Positions 44,174-55,308 of a stretch of DNA of 64,000 nucleotides are shown piece by piece. The position numbers were made by a program, and so were the translations under genes. This DNA is from Lobosporangium transversale (lineage: Eukaryota > Mortierellomycota > Mortierellomycetes > Mortierellales > Mortierellaceae). Numbering within the stretch: the stretch's first letter is position 1; the number at the start of each line of letters is the position of its first letter. Under the pieces are notes generated by a model, which was given only the letters and a program-made list of their open reading frames with translations, was not told the DNA's origin and did no database searches. The stretch is from contig NW_019029016.1 in the NCBI RefSeq assembly GCF_002105155.1, forward strand, positions 124,001 to 188,000. Direction: 5' to 3'.

Positions 44174-46684
44174 TCATTCTATATCCTGAACGACATCCTG
44201 TCTATCCATTCTCTTTACTCTTGACTCACAAGGTTCGCATGAAATGATATGTGCAATACTACATTCGCTGCACACTCTGCATTTGAGCCGATATCCTCCG
44301 ATCGATTGGCTTATTTCTGCCAACCTTGTCAATCGTGCTCCTTCCCTCAGACCTTCTTCCTCTATATCCACCTCTAAATCTGACACTAAATCTGCCTTTG
44401 TTGATGGTTCTTGAGAATGGCTCACTTGACTGGACGCACTCTTGGGCTCGGATGCTATTGATGGCGTCCCTACAGTCAAAGAGGAGGGTTGCTCGTCTAT
44501 AGCTCCACGCTGTACCAGAAGCTTCCTGTTGACTTCACTCAATCCATCTACAGAGTGAATACGAGCGTTATTTGCATTAAGGGTCGTTTGCCTGGTGCTC
44601 CACTTCAAGTGGTATTGATATTTATCCTCCTCCTTCACAATCTGCCACATCCGAATAGAGCCATCTCGACAGCCTGTTACCAGATAATGGCCCTCTTCAG
44701 AGACATTCCATACAAGCGTCCTAACAGCTCCACCTTCAAATGGGATTGCAATCAAACAGTGGCCTGATTTCGGATCCCACACTCGTACTGTCATGTCAAA
44801 ACTGCTTGAGACAATGTATCTTCCATCAGGCGAATAGGCCATCTCAATGATCCGACTGGTGTGTCCTTTAAACACACACAACACTGACCCTGTTTCCGTA
44901 TCCACCGCACTGACCAGCCCTTTCCTATCCCCAACAACCATCTGTTGGCTACATGGCGATAATGTTACGCACACTAGATCATTGTCAAACTCTGTTTTGT
45001 AACAGAGCTCACCCGTTTCTGCACTCCATACTGCCAAGCCTTTGTGCTCATAGCTGCGATACAACACTATCTTTCGACTGTCAAGCGTGTATACGATATA
45101 AGAGTCATAGCTTGCTTTATCACTCACTTCATCACTCACTTCATGCTGGAGATCCCCTGATTGAGCACACCAGACTTTGATATTACCGCTTTTATCATAA
45201 GAAGCAATCTGGTCGCCATTAGGCGAGAACATCACACTCTTCATTTCTGCTTTGTGGCCATATAGTATGCGGATGAGCTCTCCTGTTTGTGTGTTCCATA
45301 TAGTCACTCTTCCAGATTCATGACCACAGACAATTTGGTGGCCATTAGGTAAGAAATCAAAGGCCTTGATGCCATCCGCGCCTTCATCTTGTAGCTCCAA
45401 AATGTGAACAACTAGTCCTGTACGAGGACTCCAAAGATAGACGCGTGGAGAAGAATGGCAAGAGGCAAGCAATTGGCCATCAGGTGAATACTTGATGTCA
45501 TTTATATATCCATTGAGGCAATATAAAACGTGGATGGGATGTCCTGTTCTTGCATCCCACAAACGCACTGTTCCGTCCCGACTGCATGAAGCTATTTGCT
45601 GTTCATCAGGCGAACTCCTGACGCCAACGATTCTTGCTGAATGACTATGTAAGTCATGGCTGGGTTGTTGTGGTCGAGTATCCCAAAAGCGTATCGTTTT
45701 GTCTCTACTGAAGGACGCAATCTGGTGGTTGTTAGGTGAATGTTCCAAACATGTTATTTCCCCTGAGTGACCGTAGAAGGTATTCATGAGTTGGCCCGAT
45801 CTCGCGTCCAAAAGGCATATTACATTGTCCGAATAGCAAGCGGCTATCTTTTCTCCATTTGGTGAATACTTTATATCAGTGACAGAAATATATTCTTTTT
45901 CAAAAGTATGAATGAGTTTCCCTGCTGGGATATCCCATTGATACACCGTGTCAAAGGTGAAAGAAGCAGCGAACTTTCCATTAGGTGAATACTGTATGCG
46001 ATTGACGTGATAAATATGTTCCAAATTGAACTTCTTTTGGTCAGATCCAACATCCCACACATGCAGCCAACGATCTTCGTAACAACGAGTTATGATTTCT
46101 TGTCCATTAGGTGAATACTCAATTTGCACAATCCCAGAGCCATGGTCCATCAGCAACATCGACTGTTGCCCTGATGTCGCATCCCACAGCCGCAATATCT
46201 TGTCGCTACCGCCAGTTGCAATATGCTTTCCATCAGGGGAATATGCCACAGTCCACACAGCACCTGTATGACCCTCTAACATAAATTTGAGAATGCCTGT
46301 TTGGGTGTCCCACACTCGCACCGAGCCATCATCGCTAGCTGAGGCAAGATCCTTCCCGCTTGGCGAATACGCTACACAGCTAACTGAGCCTGTATGACTC
46401 ACCAATTTGTGAACCAATACACCTGAGGCTGCATCCCAAATTAAAACCTCATTATAGCGCCGGGAAGTGATATGCCTGCTATCTGGTGAATATAGGGGCC
46501 TACTACCGGTTACATTGTCTTCTAAAATCATGAGTTTCTCCCATGTTGATGTGTCATACACAATGGTTGAATAATTAAATCCGATAACCGCAGCGAATGT
46601 CTTGCCATCGGGTGAATATGTCCCATCAATCGCCCAATCGCCTGCTTCGATAAGAGGCCATTCTCCCTGCCATCTTTGCTCCAC
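44174..46684 (-). pseudogene. NLR-B, WD40 propeller half with Cys-rich tail
   Basis: An 836-codon open frame follows the shift and encodes about 16 WD40 blades in the same order as NLR-A. It has the C-terminal tail absent from NLR-A: Ser/Glu-rich linker, then YRLKCRVCSECSIAHIISC and EPCESRVKRMD, a C-x2-C-x2-C...C-x2-C cluster that could bind zinc. An ATG at 46684 could start it as a separate protein, but this ATG lies inside the ancestral coding frame, so independent expression is unproven. Blades 5-7 differ most from NLR-A. Confidence 0.8.
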
Positions 46685-49600
46685 TCAGGTCCGCTTCACG
46701 AACCCAACATTTCCGTAAGTTGACCTTCCTCAGATCCGCTCCTTGTAGTTGAGCATACTCAAAAATACCATGACTAATATCGGCTCCTGGAATCTGGATG
46801 CCTCGTAAGTCTGCTCCGATGAATGACTCGCCTGATCGGATCAAAATTGTCATCGCATTCGCTGCTGCTATTCGCCACTTGCTATCACTCTTCGAGAGTT
46901 CTACATATCTATACAACTGCTCTCTGAACACCGACTCAAGACGGACACGGTCCTCCAGGAACTGAAGGATAGATGCCTCATCTACAAAGCTTCTCCACAC
47001 TAAAGGTGATGTCTCATCAGCTTTGACCATATCCACTCCTTGCTCACTCTCTTTGATATGTATGCCTTCAAAACTATACACCGAACTGTTACTCTGTCGT
47101 CGGAGGAGTAGTGTAGTCGCCTTTGCCCCTCCATCGCTTGCAGACCTACTCATCATCGGTTGTGGTTCAAATATCGCTCGTACCAGACTGTACTCTAGAA
47201 TAGATCGATGCAGAAACCGATGTTGATTGCCTGTACGTGTGAGTGGTGATGCTTCACGCAATAGGTTCCTTCTATTCTCTTTGCTGAAGTACGCTTCTTT
47301 CCATGTGCCCTTGTCCTTGGATGGTGAGTACTCCACCACTGGATTGCCATTTTGATGCTTATAGATCGCTATAGCCAGCTCCGCCAGATACTTGATCCCA
47401 TTCTGTGCAAACCCTTCATCTGTCAGCACTCTGAACACCTTTCTATCTTCTGCTCTTAATGTCTCGCCTAATCGCTTCTTGCCTCGTTCGAGCCATTGCT
47501 CAACAAACTGGTCATACAGTGTGACTCGCTTAATCTTGCTGTTGGTGATCTCTTGTCCTGGATCCACCATCCGTGGGAGTACCTCTAGTGACATCGATAG
47601 TATGAATGAGTTCTTCACAAGCTCTTGTAAGCTAGGGACCATCTTGAGTGCACCCTTATAGTCCTCCACACCCCATAGTAGATCCATAGAGTTGACATAT
47701 TGTTCGATATAGTCTTCAATCTGTGCCTCGGAGAATGGTACAATTACTGCCTCTTGGAACATTCCACTATCTGCTCGATGATTGCGGTCCATAGGATGGA
47801 ACCGATCTCGATAGTCCGATCCAAGATACTCACTGTGACAACTGATCACCATCTGACACTTCCACTCTCCAGGTTTATTCAGTTGGTTGGATGCATACAG
47901 ATTGTTGGTCTGCATGCTCTCATCATATCCATCACAGATCAACACAAATGACCGATTCATCTTCATCTCCTTAATCTCCGAGTCTGCGAAGCCGTAGTCT
48001 CGCAGTTGCTTTGCAACCAGGTCCTTCTCTGGCTTGTCGATGGCTGGAAGGTTGATGAACAGTGGGATCCGGCCATGTCTCTTTTGGTATGTTTCCCAGA
48101 GTGTGCACTCTAGAGTGCAGTTGAATGTGGATTTGCCTACTCCTGAATTCCCTTGCACAAGCATCACTTTCTGGTCGCTACCCAAGAACTCTTTCACTTT
48201 GTCCATCAACAAGAACCGATCGTTATCGCTTGCTTGAGGACTTGCTTTTGCATACTGCTGAACATAGAAGCTTTGATTATTCCCATCTATCCGCCGTCTC
48301 TTTAGTTGCCGTAGACTACTCTCAACACCAGGCTTCTTCTGTGCACGATCAAGTAATTGTGAAGATTCAGGACGAGAGGGAGTAGCAACAGAGGAGAACT
48401 GTATCAATGGGCCATGAAGATAATCGGTGTATAGTTCTCGTTTTTTGTCATCCCCATCCACCTTGAGAATATTCAAAAGACTGTCTACAGCTATAATAGA
48501 CGAGAACACAATGATGGAGCGAAAACATGTATAGAGTATGTGGATTAGTATGTAGTGATTGTTGTCATCCATACAAGAATCAAATACATACCTTGAAAAC
48601 CATCTGGTGGTAGCGAGGATAGTTGTCTAAGAATATTTATGATCCACTGCTTAATGTGTGTATGGGCTCCCCAATCCCGATCATTCTTGTATATCTCTCC
48701 TAGGAATGTGATGGCATCTTGTCGAATATCCATGCTCCACTTTGTATCTGCTGCTATCTGTCCCAGTCTTTGACATAGTCCCCATTGGAATGCTACTTCA
48801 TTTCGACAGGATACTTCACACACAAGAATCTTGAACTTGGTCAGTTCGCCTATCTGAAGTAGCCCATCAGCTACTCGAAGTGCTGGATACCATCCTGACT
48901 TGTGACTGAAGCTCAGTCCTTCTTCCATACACTCTTTGAATGTTGCTCCGCTCTCATAGAGTAATGCCCTACCCTTGTACACCTGCAGACTATTGTCTAT
49001 GATATTTGTCACTGATGGAAGTTCTTTCTGGATGTTGCTTATCTCATCCATGAAGATATTCAAGTTCAAGCCCTTTACTGCACTCACTACTCCAAACACT
49101 CCTCGAAGTACTGTTGATGTTCGTCGAAGCATGGCTTGTATTGTTGTTTCGTCGTCCGGAATGTACAATAGTGCTTGGAAGGCATAAGCTGCTTGATAGA
49201 CTAAGTGAGGGTCTGTACTCTCTTTCAGTCCTTTGAGGTATGTAGTAAGTGGCTCATGGAGCTGTTCCCGCTTCAGACCCTTGACCTGGTTGTTGACCAT
49301 CGCATCGAGGACATGTGAGACTGTAGCTGAAAGGTGATAGAGATGGTCTGTAGATTGACCATGTGTGTTTTGCAAGCGAGAGTTGAGAGTGGTGAGGATT
49401 GAGACAAGGTCATCCGAATCGAGATATCCAAGAGGAGCATGATGCATCAACTGAGCTAATCCTTCTAGCATATGAGTCTCCAGCATGATGTTTTGACTGA
49501 TTCCATTGATCAAAGCCGCTAGCAGTGCTCTGAACTGTGTTTGGTCAAGAACTGGAGCCAGAGTTACAACCTCAGCTACAGCTTCAGTCTTGACTCCATC

Positions 49601-50356
49601 GCTGATGAGCAGTTCAATCACATCCGATGTCAATTTACGCAATCGATCATGCTCATCTTGATTGCTTGATATAGCCTGCCGCCACTCTTTCTCGTGCTTA
49701 TTAAGGTCATTTGTTTGGATAGGAGCAGTAGGACACAGACTGAGACAATATGCAAGCTGGTAGCAATCATCCACACTTGCATCAACATCTGGTAAGGTGT
49801 ACCTGATGACTGTTGGAGGTTCATCATGGTTGAATATGTCCTTTGATATAGTTGCAATGGTCTGTACTGGTGTGAATTGCACTGTTTCCATCACCTTGCT
49901 CAATTTGCTACTGCTGGATCCGCTGACTCGTTGTTTGGTGGTGGTATCGCTGTTATTGCTGTCGTTATTGTTGTTGTTGTTGTTGTTGTTATTGTTGCTC
50001 CTTTGGATGTATCCCCATTTCTTTGCTTTCTTGTACCGCCTTTGTGCATCAGCTAAGTGACCCAATTGCCCGAATAAGCGAGCAAGTTCATAGTAGGCTG
50101 AGGCAATACCTTGGCGCAATGCCATATCTTCATTGCAACCTGAAGAGGTTGAAGAGGCTGAAGTCATTGAGGCGAAAGACCTCTTCCAAGACTTTTGAAT
50201 ACGAGATAGTACAGAGTCAGCATCGAGGCATAACTCCGTCAGTAGGACGCGATCGTTGTCTATGGTGCGAGTACTCTGCATGTACAAGTCAAAGAGTCTT
50301 AGAGCCTGTGTTGGCGAGAGTGTATTTCGTGAAGGGGTATTGATACTGCCAAACAT
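46626..50356 (-). pseudogene. NLR-B, N-terminal domain and NACHT half
   Basis: Exon 1 50356-48592 and exon 2 from 48490 mirror NLR-A (intron GTATGT...TTATAG). Walker A is GNSGVGKST, Walker B FVLICDGYDE. The NACHT segment is almost identical to NLR-A over hundreds of residues. The Asn run near residue 117 is longer (RSNNNNNNNNNNNDS). After the pentapeptide block the frame is lost: compared with NLR-A, 11 bases are missing within ATGGCA..GGGAGAATGG near 46668. Translation then ends at 46626 after an unrelated tail, so the NACHT half stops before the WD40 sensor. It may still make a truncated NACHT protein. Confidence 0.82.
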
Positions 50357-50897
50357 GGTCTATTGCTTGTCTTTTTACTCGTAGATTGTATCCTATCCAC
50401 GCCTCTGAGAGAGAATGACTATTTGTCAGTGGTGAATGTGAAAAAATGTTTTCTTGTGCGCCAGTCATGTTAGCCCGTCTCTTACATGCTGTATGCTTCA
50501 AAAGATTCGAATTGAACTAATAAAAAGAAACGCAATTGGAATTGTCTGATGTGATGAAGGATGAAGGATGAAGGATGAAAGATGAAGGATGAAGAGATGA
50601 TGAAAGATTAGAAGCATGCGTCTGCCTGCCTTTGTGCGACTGTTGCTTTGGCAGTCTACATTCAGCTGAAATTGTTGCACATTTGCTACTTTTTTCTTTT
50701 TTACAATGCGTGTCGACTAAAGGTCAATTGGTTTTTTTTGTTTCTGTTCGAATGATCATATTTTCAAATGTGTTTAATATTGGTTTTTTTTTTTTGGCAC
50801 AAGAATGAAGTGAATGGAGTGAATGAGGATGGAGCCGTGAGAACATGCTTGTGTATCTGGGCTGTGCAGGAATGTTTACATGCATGGTATGGGAAAC
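50357..50897. promoter_or_regulatory. Upstream region of NLR-B
   Basis: 541 bp homologous in inverse orientation to 35340-35919. It includes GATGAAGGATGAAGGATGAA repeats and the CAATTGACC...GTCGAC segment. Conservation of both upstream regions suggests promoter function; DIRS-1 now lies directly beyond it. Confidence 0.5.
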
Positions 50898-51068
50898 ATT
50901 GTCTACGGTACCATGTCCGTATGTGTGTGTCACCTTTCTTCATTGAAAATCCGACGAGAAATAAAGAAAAATAAACTAAATAAAAAGATCCCTCTGCCCT
51001 GCAACTCTGATCTTTCTTCTCGTCGCTCCTGGAACTCATCCGTTGCAGACTATTATCTATTCGTTCCA

Positions 51069-51998
51069 ATGAGCGACAATTCTACCGACAACACTCATAA
51101 TGCACTCCTTCATGAAATCAACACTCTTCGTCAGCAGGTGGCTGCCCTTACGCAGGCCAACCCTTCCTCCTCTTCCCCTTCCCCCATCACCATTGATCGC
51201 CCACAGGCCAAGATACTTGTCCTCTCTGATACCCTCAAAGCGGCTGTACCTTCCCTTGACGGCTCTCATTTCTTCCGTCCCCCGGACAACTCTGGCGACG
51301 ATAACATCCTCACCGAGTACGTCCTCTATCCCAAGAACCCAGATCAGCAGTACAAAGCGCCCTCTCTTGAGTTGCCTTGGCCTCAGGAGACCACTTCTTT
51401 TCAACGAGTGGACAAGTGGTTATCCCAACTACAGGAACGTCAGGCCCACGCTACGCGACCCTTGGACGAATTCCTGGCAGAATACTTTCACAAAGTGCAC
51501 GATCCTGCATTACGGCAGATCGTCGCAGATTTTGGGCATGTCATGCGATCTCATCTGGCCGTTACAGCACGCCAAATCACCGATCTGCGCATGGATAATT
51601 TTGTGTACGCAAAGGGTCTCAAGCCAGCCCCTGATCATGAAAAGACTGCAACTATCACTAAAGATGATATTGCAGCCCGAATTAAAGCTGCTGAGGAGTA
51701 CCAGGAGGCCAGCAAGCCTCGCAAGACAGCTTTGCAAAACAGAGGATCCGGTCGCAATTCCGGTTCTCGCAGCAGGGGTATTTACTTTAACATGTACCCC
51801 CACCAGCAGCAACAGTTCCAGCAATTTCCATCACAATCGCAACCTTATTCACCAGCGAATCATCATCAAGCACAACAAGCCACACCTCCTCAGCTCACTT
51901 ACGGGTATGGAGAGCCCATGCATAACAACCAGCAGGGACAGTATTTTTACAGAGGCAGCCGTGGACGGGGACGCGGCAGCGCCAACAAGAGCCAGTAG
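51069..51998 (+). CDS. DIRS-1 Gag-like protein
   Basis: 309 residues from the ATG at 51069 (MSDNSTDNTHNALLHEINTL). There is a coiled coil at the N-terminus, a helical centre (LDEFLAEYFHKVHDPALRQI, RMDNFVYAKG) and a Gln/Pro-rich then Arg/Gly-rich C-terminus (RGSRGRGRGSANKSQ) suited to binding RNA. It ends with a TAG that overlaps the pol frame. Known DIRS elements have such an ORF1. Upstream in-frame codons back to 50880 belong to the leader. Confidence 0.8.
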   Translation: MSDNSTDNTHNALLHEINTLRQQVAALTQANPSSSSPSPITIDRPQAKILVLSDTLKAAVPSLDGSHFFRPPDNSGDDNILTEYVLYPKNPDQQYKAPSLELPWPQETTSFQRVDKWLSQLQERQAHATRPLDEFLAEYFHKVHDPALRQIVADFGHVMRSHLAVTARQITDLRMDNFVYAKGLKPAPDHEKTATITKDDIAARIKAAEEYQEASKPRKTALQNRGSGRNSGSRSRGIYFNMYPHQQQQFQQFPSQSQPYSPANHHQAQQATPPQLTYGYGEPMHNNQQGQYFYRGSRGRGRGSANKSQ

Positions 51999-53869
51999 GG
52001 GGCCGTCTGCACCTCTACTCGAGGGCTTGGAGGCTCCTCACGGACGACAGGTGGGTCCGCTCCGTGATTGGAAACGGTTTTCAGATTCCCTTCCACAGAC
52101 AACCTCCAATAACACACACATCAAGAGCCCTTTCCCCGCATCTATCCAAGGAGGAGACACTGGCGATAGAGAACGAAGTGATCGCACTTCTGGCCAAAAA
52201 AGCCATAGAGCACGCTTCGGGACCTGGTTTCCAGAGTCGTTTGTTTACTATCCCCAAGAAGACAGGGGACCTCCGGCCTGTCCTCAACCTACGTCCTCTC
52301 AATCAATTTATCATCACAGACTCGTTCAAGATGGAGACGATTCAGGTAGTATGCAATACCCTTCAGAAGAACGATTATTTGACGAGCATCGATCTCAAAG
52401 ATGCTTTCCTTCATGTGCTGATTCATCCACATTTTCGTCCTTACCTTCAGTTTCAGTGGAAGGGTCAGCTGTATCAGTTTCGCACTCTACCTTTCGGGAT
52501 GTCACTGTCGCCGTTAGTCTTCACGAAGGTCCTACGCCCGGTGTTGAGATGGGCGAGGCGTCGAGGAATACGGCTGACAGCTTACATCGACGATCTGTTG
52601 ATCATGGCCAACTCCAAAGCCCAAGCAGAAGAGCACACGAATCTTGTCCTGGACAAACTCAAGTCTCTTGGATTCCTCATCAACAAGGAGAAATCCTCTC
52701 TGATGCCAACGAAATGTCTAGATCATCTGGGTTTCACCATCAACACCACCGACATGACCCTCTCGGTACCGAAGTCCAAGGTCAGGGACATACGGCGAGA
52801 AGCAGCGAAGATGCTCAGCAAGGGATGGACGACGGTTCGCAACTTGGCTACGTTCATAGGGAAAGCCATGGCGACGACAGCAGCAGTATTTCCAGCTCGT
52901 CTAATGACGCGGCATCTTCTGGCATTGAAGAACAGAGCACTCAGCCATCAGGGGTCATCTTGGGAAGCGACGATCTCACTGGACGACAGAGCTCGAGCCG
53001 ATCTGGATTGGTGGACACACCAACTCAAGGAGTGGAACGGGACGTCATGGATTCAGTCGCCAACTCAGATGGACGTGTACACAGACGCCTCCGACCAAGG
53101 CTGGGGGATCGTCATAGGGCAGCGCACTTGGACAGGGCTATGGCCACCAAACATACGCCACCAACACATCAATTTAAAAGAGTTACTAACCGTGTACTAC
53201 GCAGTCACTCTACCGCAAACACAAGGGAGGATGCTCAACCTAGTAATCGACAACACAACCACCATCGCTTACATCAACCGGTTCGGCGGAACTCGTTCAC
53301 AACCTCTGATGGACCTGGCGGACAAAATATGGAAGCATTGTCTAGCAACAGGCACAAGACTCAGGACCACATATGTACCTTCAGTATTCAATCCAGCAGA
53401 TGCACCATCACGCCGGATGCAAGCGCAGCTCGAATGGAGGCTGGACCCGTCATTTTTCCGTCGTCTAGACCAGCAGTGGGGGCCTCATCGGATAGACCTC
53501 TTTGCATCGCCCAGCAACAACCAGCTTCCTCAGTTCATGACATGGAAACCTCATCCTTTGGCAGTGGACTTCGATGCGCTGAGACACAAGTGGAGCCACT
53601 TGGGCAACCTTTACATCTGTCCTCCATGGAACTTACTTCCAAGGATCCTGCAGAAGCTAGACCAGGAAGGCCTGGAAGCGACCATAATTACTCCATTTTG
53701 GCCATCGGCGATTTGGTTCCCGAAGATACAGGCAATGGCGACCCAACCCCCTTTACCGATTCCACGAACATGTGTTCTCCCTCCACCAGGAAGCGACGCG
53801 CACATCCTGCTCAAGAATCCACACTGGGGCCTTACCGCGTGGAGAGTAAGAGGACGAGGATGCTCATAG
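51992..53869 (+). CDS. DIRS-1 pol: RT, RNase H, DAM-like methyltransferase
   Basis: The frame opens without ATG at the end of gag and reads VGGRLHLYSRAWRLLTDDRW, the typical start of DIRS pol, so translation probably needs a -1 shift near the gag stop or re-initiation. RT: FTIPKKTGDLRPVLNLRPLN, TSIDLKDAFLHVLIHP, LPFGMSLSP, TAYIDDLLIMAN. RNase H: MDVYTDASDQGWG, VIDNTTTIAYINRFGG, TTYVPSVFNPADAPSRR. Methyltransferase-like: IDLFASPSNNQLPQF, LGNLYICPPWNLLPRIL, PFWPSAIWFP. All catalytic landmarks are present. It overlaps the recombinase gene by 100 bp. Confidence 0.88.
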   Translation, partial: PVGGRLHLYSRAWRLLTDDRWVRSVIGNGFQIPFHRQPPITHTSRALSPHLSKEETLAIENEVIALLAKKAIEHASGPGFQSRLFTIPKKTGDLRPVLNLRPLNQFIITDSFKMETIQVVCNTLQKNDYLTSIDLKDAFLHVLIHPHFRPYLQFQWKGQLYQFRTLPFGMSLSPLVFTKVLRPVLRWARRRGIRLTAYIDDLLIMANSKAQAEEHTNLVLDKLKSLGFLINKEKSSLMPTKCLDHLGFTINTTDMTLSVPKSKVRDIRREAAKMLSKGWTTVRNLATFIGKAMATTAAVFPARLMTRHLLALKNRALSHQGSSWEATISLDDRARADLDWWTHQLKEWNGTSWIQSPTQMDVYTDASDQGWGIVIGQRTWTGLWPPNIRHQHINLKELLTVYYAVTLPQTQGRMLNLVIDNTTTIAYINRFGGTRSQPLMDLADKIWKHCLATGTRLRTTYVPSVFNPADAPSRRMQAQLEWRLDPSFFRRLDQQWGPHRIDLFASPSNNQLPQFMTWKPHPLAVDFDALRHKWSHLGNLYICPPWNLLPRILQKLDQEGLEATIITPFWPSAIWFPKIQAMATQPPLPIPRTCVLPPPGSDAHILLKNPHWGLTAWRVRGRGCS

Positions 53870-54825
53870 ATGGCCTCTCGCCAGCGGTGACTGAGTTTAT
53901 CTGTGCTCACAAAGGATCCAAGAGCACCAAGCGAGAGTACGAAAAGCATCAAGCTGAATTCGTCACTTGGCTGAAAGAGGGCTCGTTCGAACAAGGGATT
54001 AACCCCGCGATCCCAGTAGTGAACTGGCTACACTACGTGCGGGTCGCTCGCAATTTGAAGTGGTCCACGCTGATGACCATGAAGTCGGCTGTCCTCGCCC
54101 TATTTCGTGACCCAGAGAGAGTACGATCAGATGAATACTACCGCCAGTTCCTCAAGGCTGGAAAGCAAGAAGGTGTCGTTGAGTCCAGGTCTGGTCACTT
54201 TGACATCACACCTGTTTTGGACCATTTTCGGCAGTCATCAGCAAATATGGAGTTGCCTTTTGAGGAGCTTACATGGAAGCTGTGTTGGCTCTTAGGCGTC
54301 TGTGGCTTCATGAGACCAGACGACATCAGATGTGTAGATGTCAGTCTCTCCAAGATTGTGTTAGGGAAGCTTCAGCTTGTTGTTGTTTTCCCAAAAGAGA
54401 AGAGTGATGGACAACGTATCATTAAGCATGTGACCATTGGTTCTCACTTTGACAAGAAGCTATGCCCTGTCGACGCATACACCGCTTACCTGGACAGGCT
54501 GTCTTGTCCTTCCACTACCTCTCCTCATCCGAAGGACCCAACAAGAAGCATTGTACCTTTGATTAGATTTGTGAAAGACCACACCCAGCCGGCGCGTGCG
54601 ACTACTATTGGCTCCCACATGAGTAGGATTTCTTCGCTGATGGATTTAGGAGACAAGAAAGCTCCTAAGCTCCGAGCCTTAGGTTCTACGCTCGCGGCTA
54701 TAGCAGGCGTACCAGTGGCTGATATCATGGTGCAGGGGAATTGGTCGTCCCCGAAAGTCTTCGAGAAGCACTACCGTTTGTCGAGTGCCACCTCCAACAA
54801 CATGTCCATGAGCACTCTAGGCTAG
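53770..54825 (+). CDS. DIRS-1 tyrosine recombinase
   Basis: 351 residues from the ATG at 53770 (MCSPSTRKRRAHPAQES). Core-binding helices around residues 40-140, then CWLLGVCGFMRPDDIRCVDV (first catalytic Arg), KKLCPVDAYTAY, and RALGSTLAAIAGVPVADIMV-QGNWSSPKVFEKHYRL with the second Arg and nucleophilic Tyr. It inserts the element by strand exchange, which is why DIRS elements lack integrase. The same frame is stop-free back to 51100, so the true start could be upstream. Confidence 0.87.
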   Translation: MCSPSTRKRRAHPAQESTLGPYRVESKRTRMLIDGLSPAVTEFICAHKGSKSTKREYEKHQAEFVTWLKEGSFEQGINPAIPVVNWLHYVRVARNLKWSTLMTMKSAVLALFRDPERVRSDEYYRQFLKAGKQEGVVESRSGHFDITPVLDHFRQSSANMELPFEELTWKLCWLLGVCGFMRPDDIRCVDVSLSKIVLGKLQLVVVFPKEKSDGQRIIKHVTIGSHFDKKLCPVDAYTAYLDRLSCPSTTSPHPKDPTRSIVPLIRFVKDHTQPARATTIGSHMSRISSLMDLGDKKAPKLRALGSTLAAIAGVPVADIMVQGNWSSPKVFEKHYRLSSATSNNMSMSTLG

Positions 54826-54942
54826 ATTTTCTTTAGTTAGTTGTTCATTTCGTTCAGTTTTCTTTTAGTTTTAGTTTTGTTTTAGTTTAGTTCTCTTTGG
54901 CGATCCCTCTGGAGCCACATACGGACATGGTACCGTAGACAA

Positions 54943-55203
54943 TGGTCTACTGAATGGTCTACGAAGGACGACCTATTCACATTGTCATAGGTACCATGGA
55001 CGTATGTCCCACCCACACCACCCCTTTTTGGCTCGAGAAGTAGATGTAGATCAGAGTTGCAGGGCAGAGGGATCTTTTTATTTAGTTTATTTTTCTTTAT
55101 TTCTCGTCGGATTTTCAATGAAGAAAGGTGACACACACATACGTCCATGGTACCTATGACAATGTGAATAGGTCGTCCTTCGTAGACCATTCAGTAGACC
55201 ATT
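54943..55203 (-). mobile_element. Miniature DIRS-1 derivative (mini-DIRS-c)
   Basis: 65-bp perfect inverted repeats lie at 54943-55007 and 55137-55201 (outer end TGGTCTACTGAATGGTCTAC, inner end ATGGACGTATGT). The interior 55040-55130 is the reverse complement of the DIRS-1 leader, identical over about 80 bp (CTGCCCTGCAACTCTGATC end). No ORF. It abuts the 3' terminus of DIRS-1. The inner part of its repeats (TTGTCATAGGTACCATGGAC) is a variant of the DIRS-1 terminus. Confidence 0.75.
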
Positions 55204-55308
55204 TTTCGGCCGTGACAGGTGAGGCTCCTCTCAAGATGCTCTGTTATTAAGCCCATTCAGTCCCTGAAGTTCAAAATACAAATTTTACTGTTTATTCCTT
55301 TACATACA

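Larger units (their letters stand above)
35340..50897. repeat. Inverted duplication of an NLR gene with flanks
   Basis: 35340-42265 corresponds to the reverse complement of 44050-50897, with a unique centre of about 1.8 kb. Homology includes about 550 bp upstream of each start codon and about 110 bp after each stop. The upstream homology stops within a few tens of bases of the DIRS-1 terminus at 50898. The copies are clearly diverged, unlike the 24-kb palindrome, so this duplication is older. Confidence 0.9.
50898..54943 (+). mobile_element. DIRS-1: apparently intact DIRS-type retrotransposon
   Basis: 4046 bp with inverted termini ATTGTCTACGGTACCATGTC at 50898 and the complement ending GTAGACAAT at 54943. 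It encodes Gag, pol (RT, RNase H, DAM-like methyltransferase) and tyrosine recombinase in the usual order and overlapping frames, without LTRs, integrase or protease. No frameshift or stop was seen in the conserved blocks. The 5' leader (50929-51013) is repeated inverted in the mini-element directly downstream. Confidence 0.9.
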
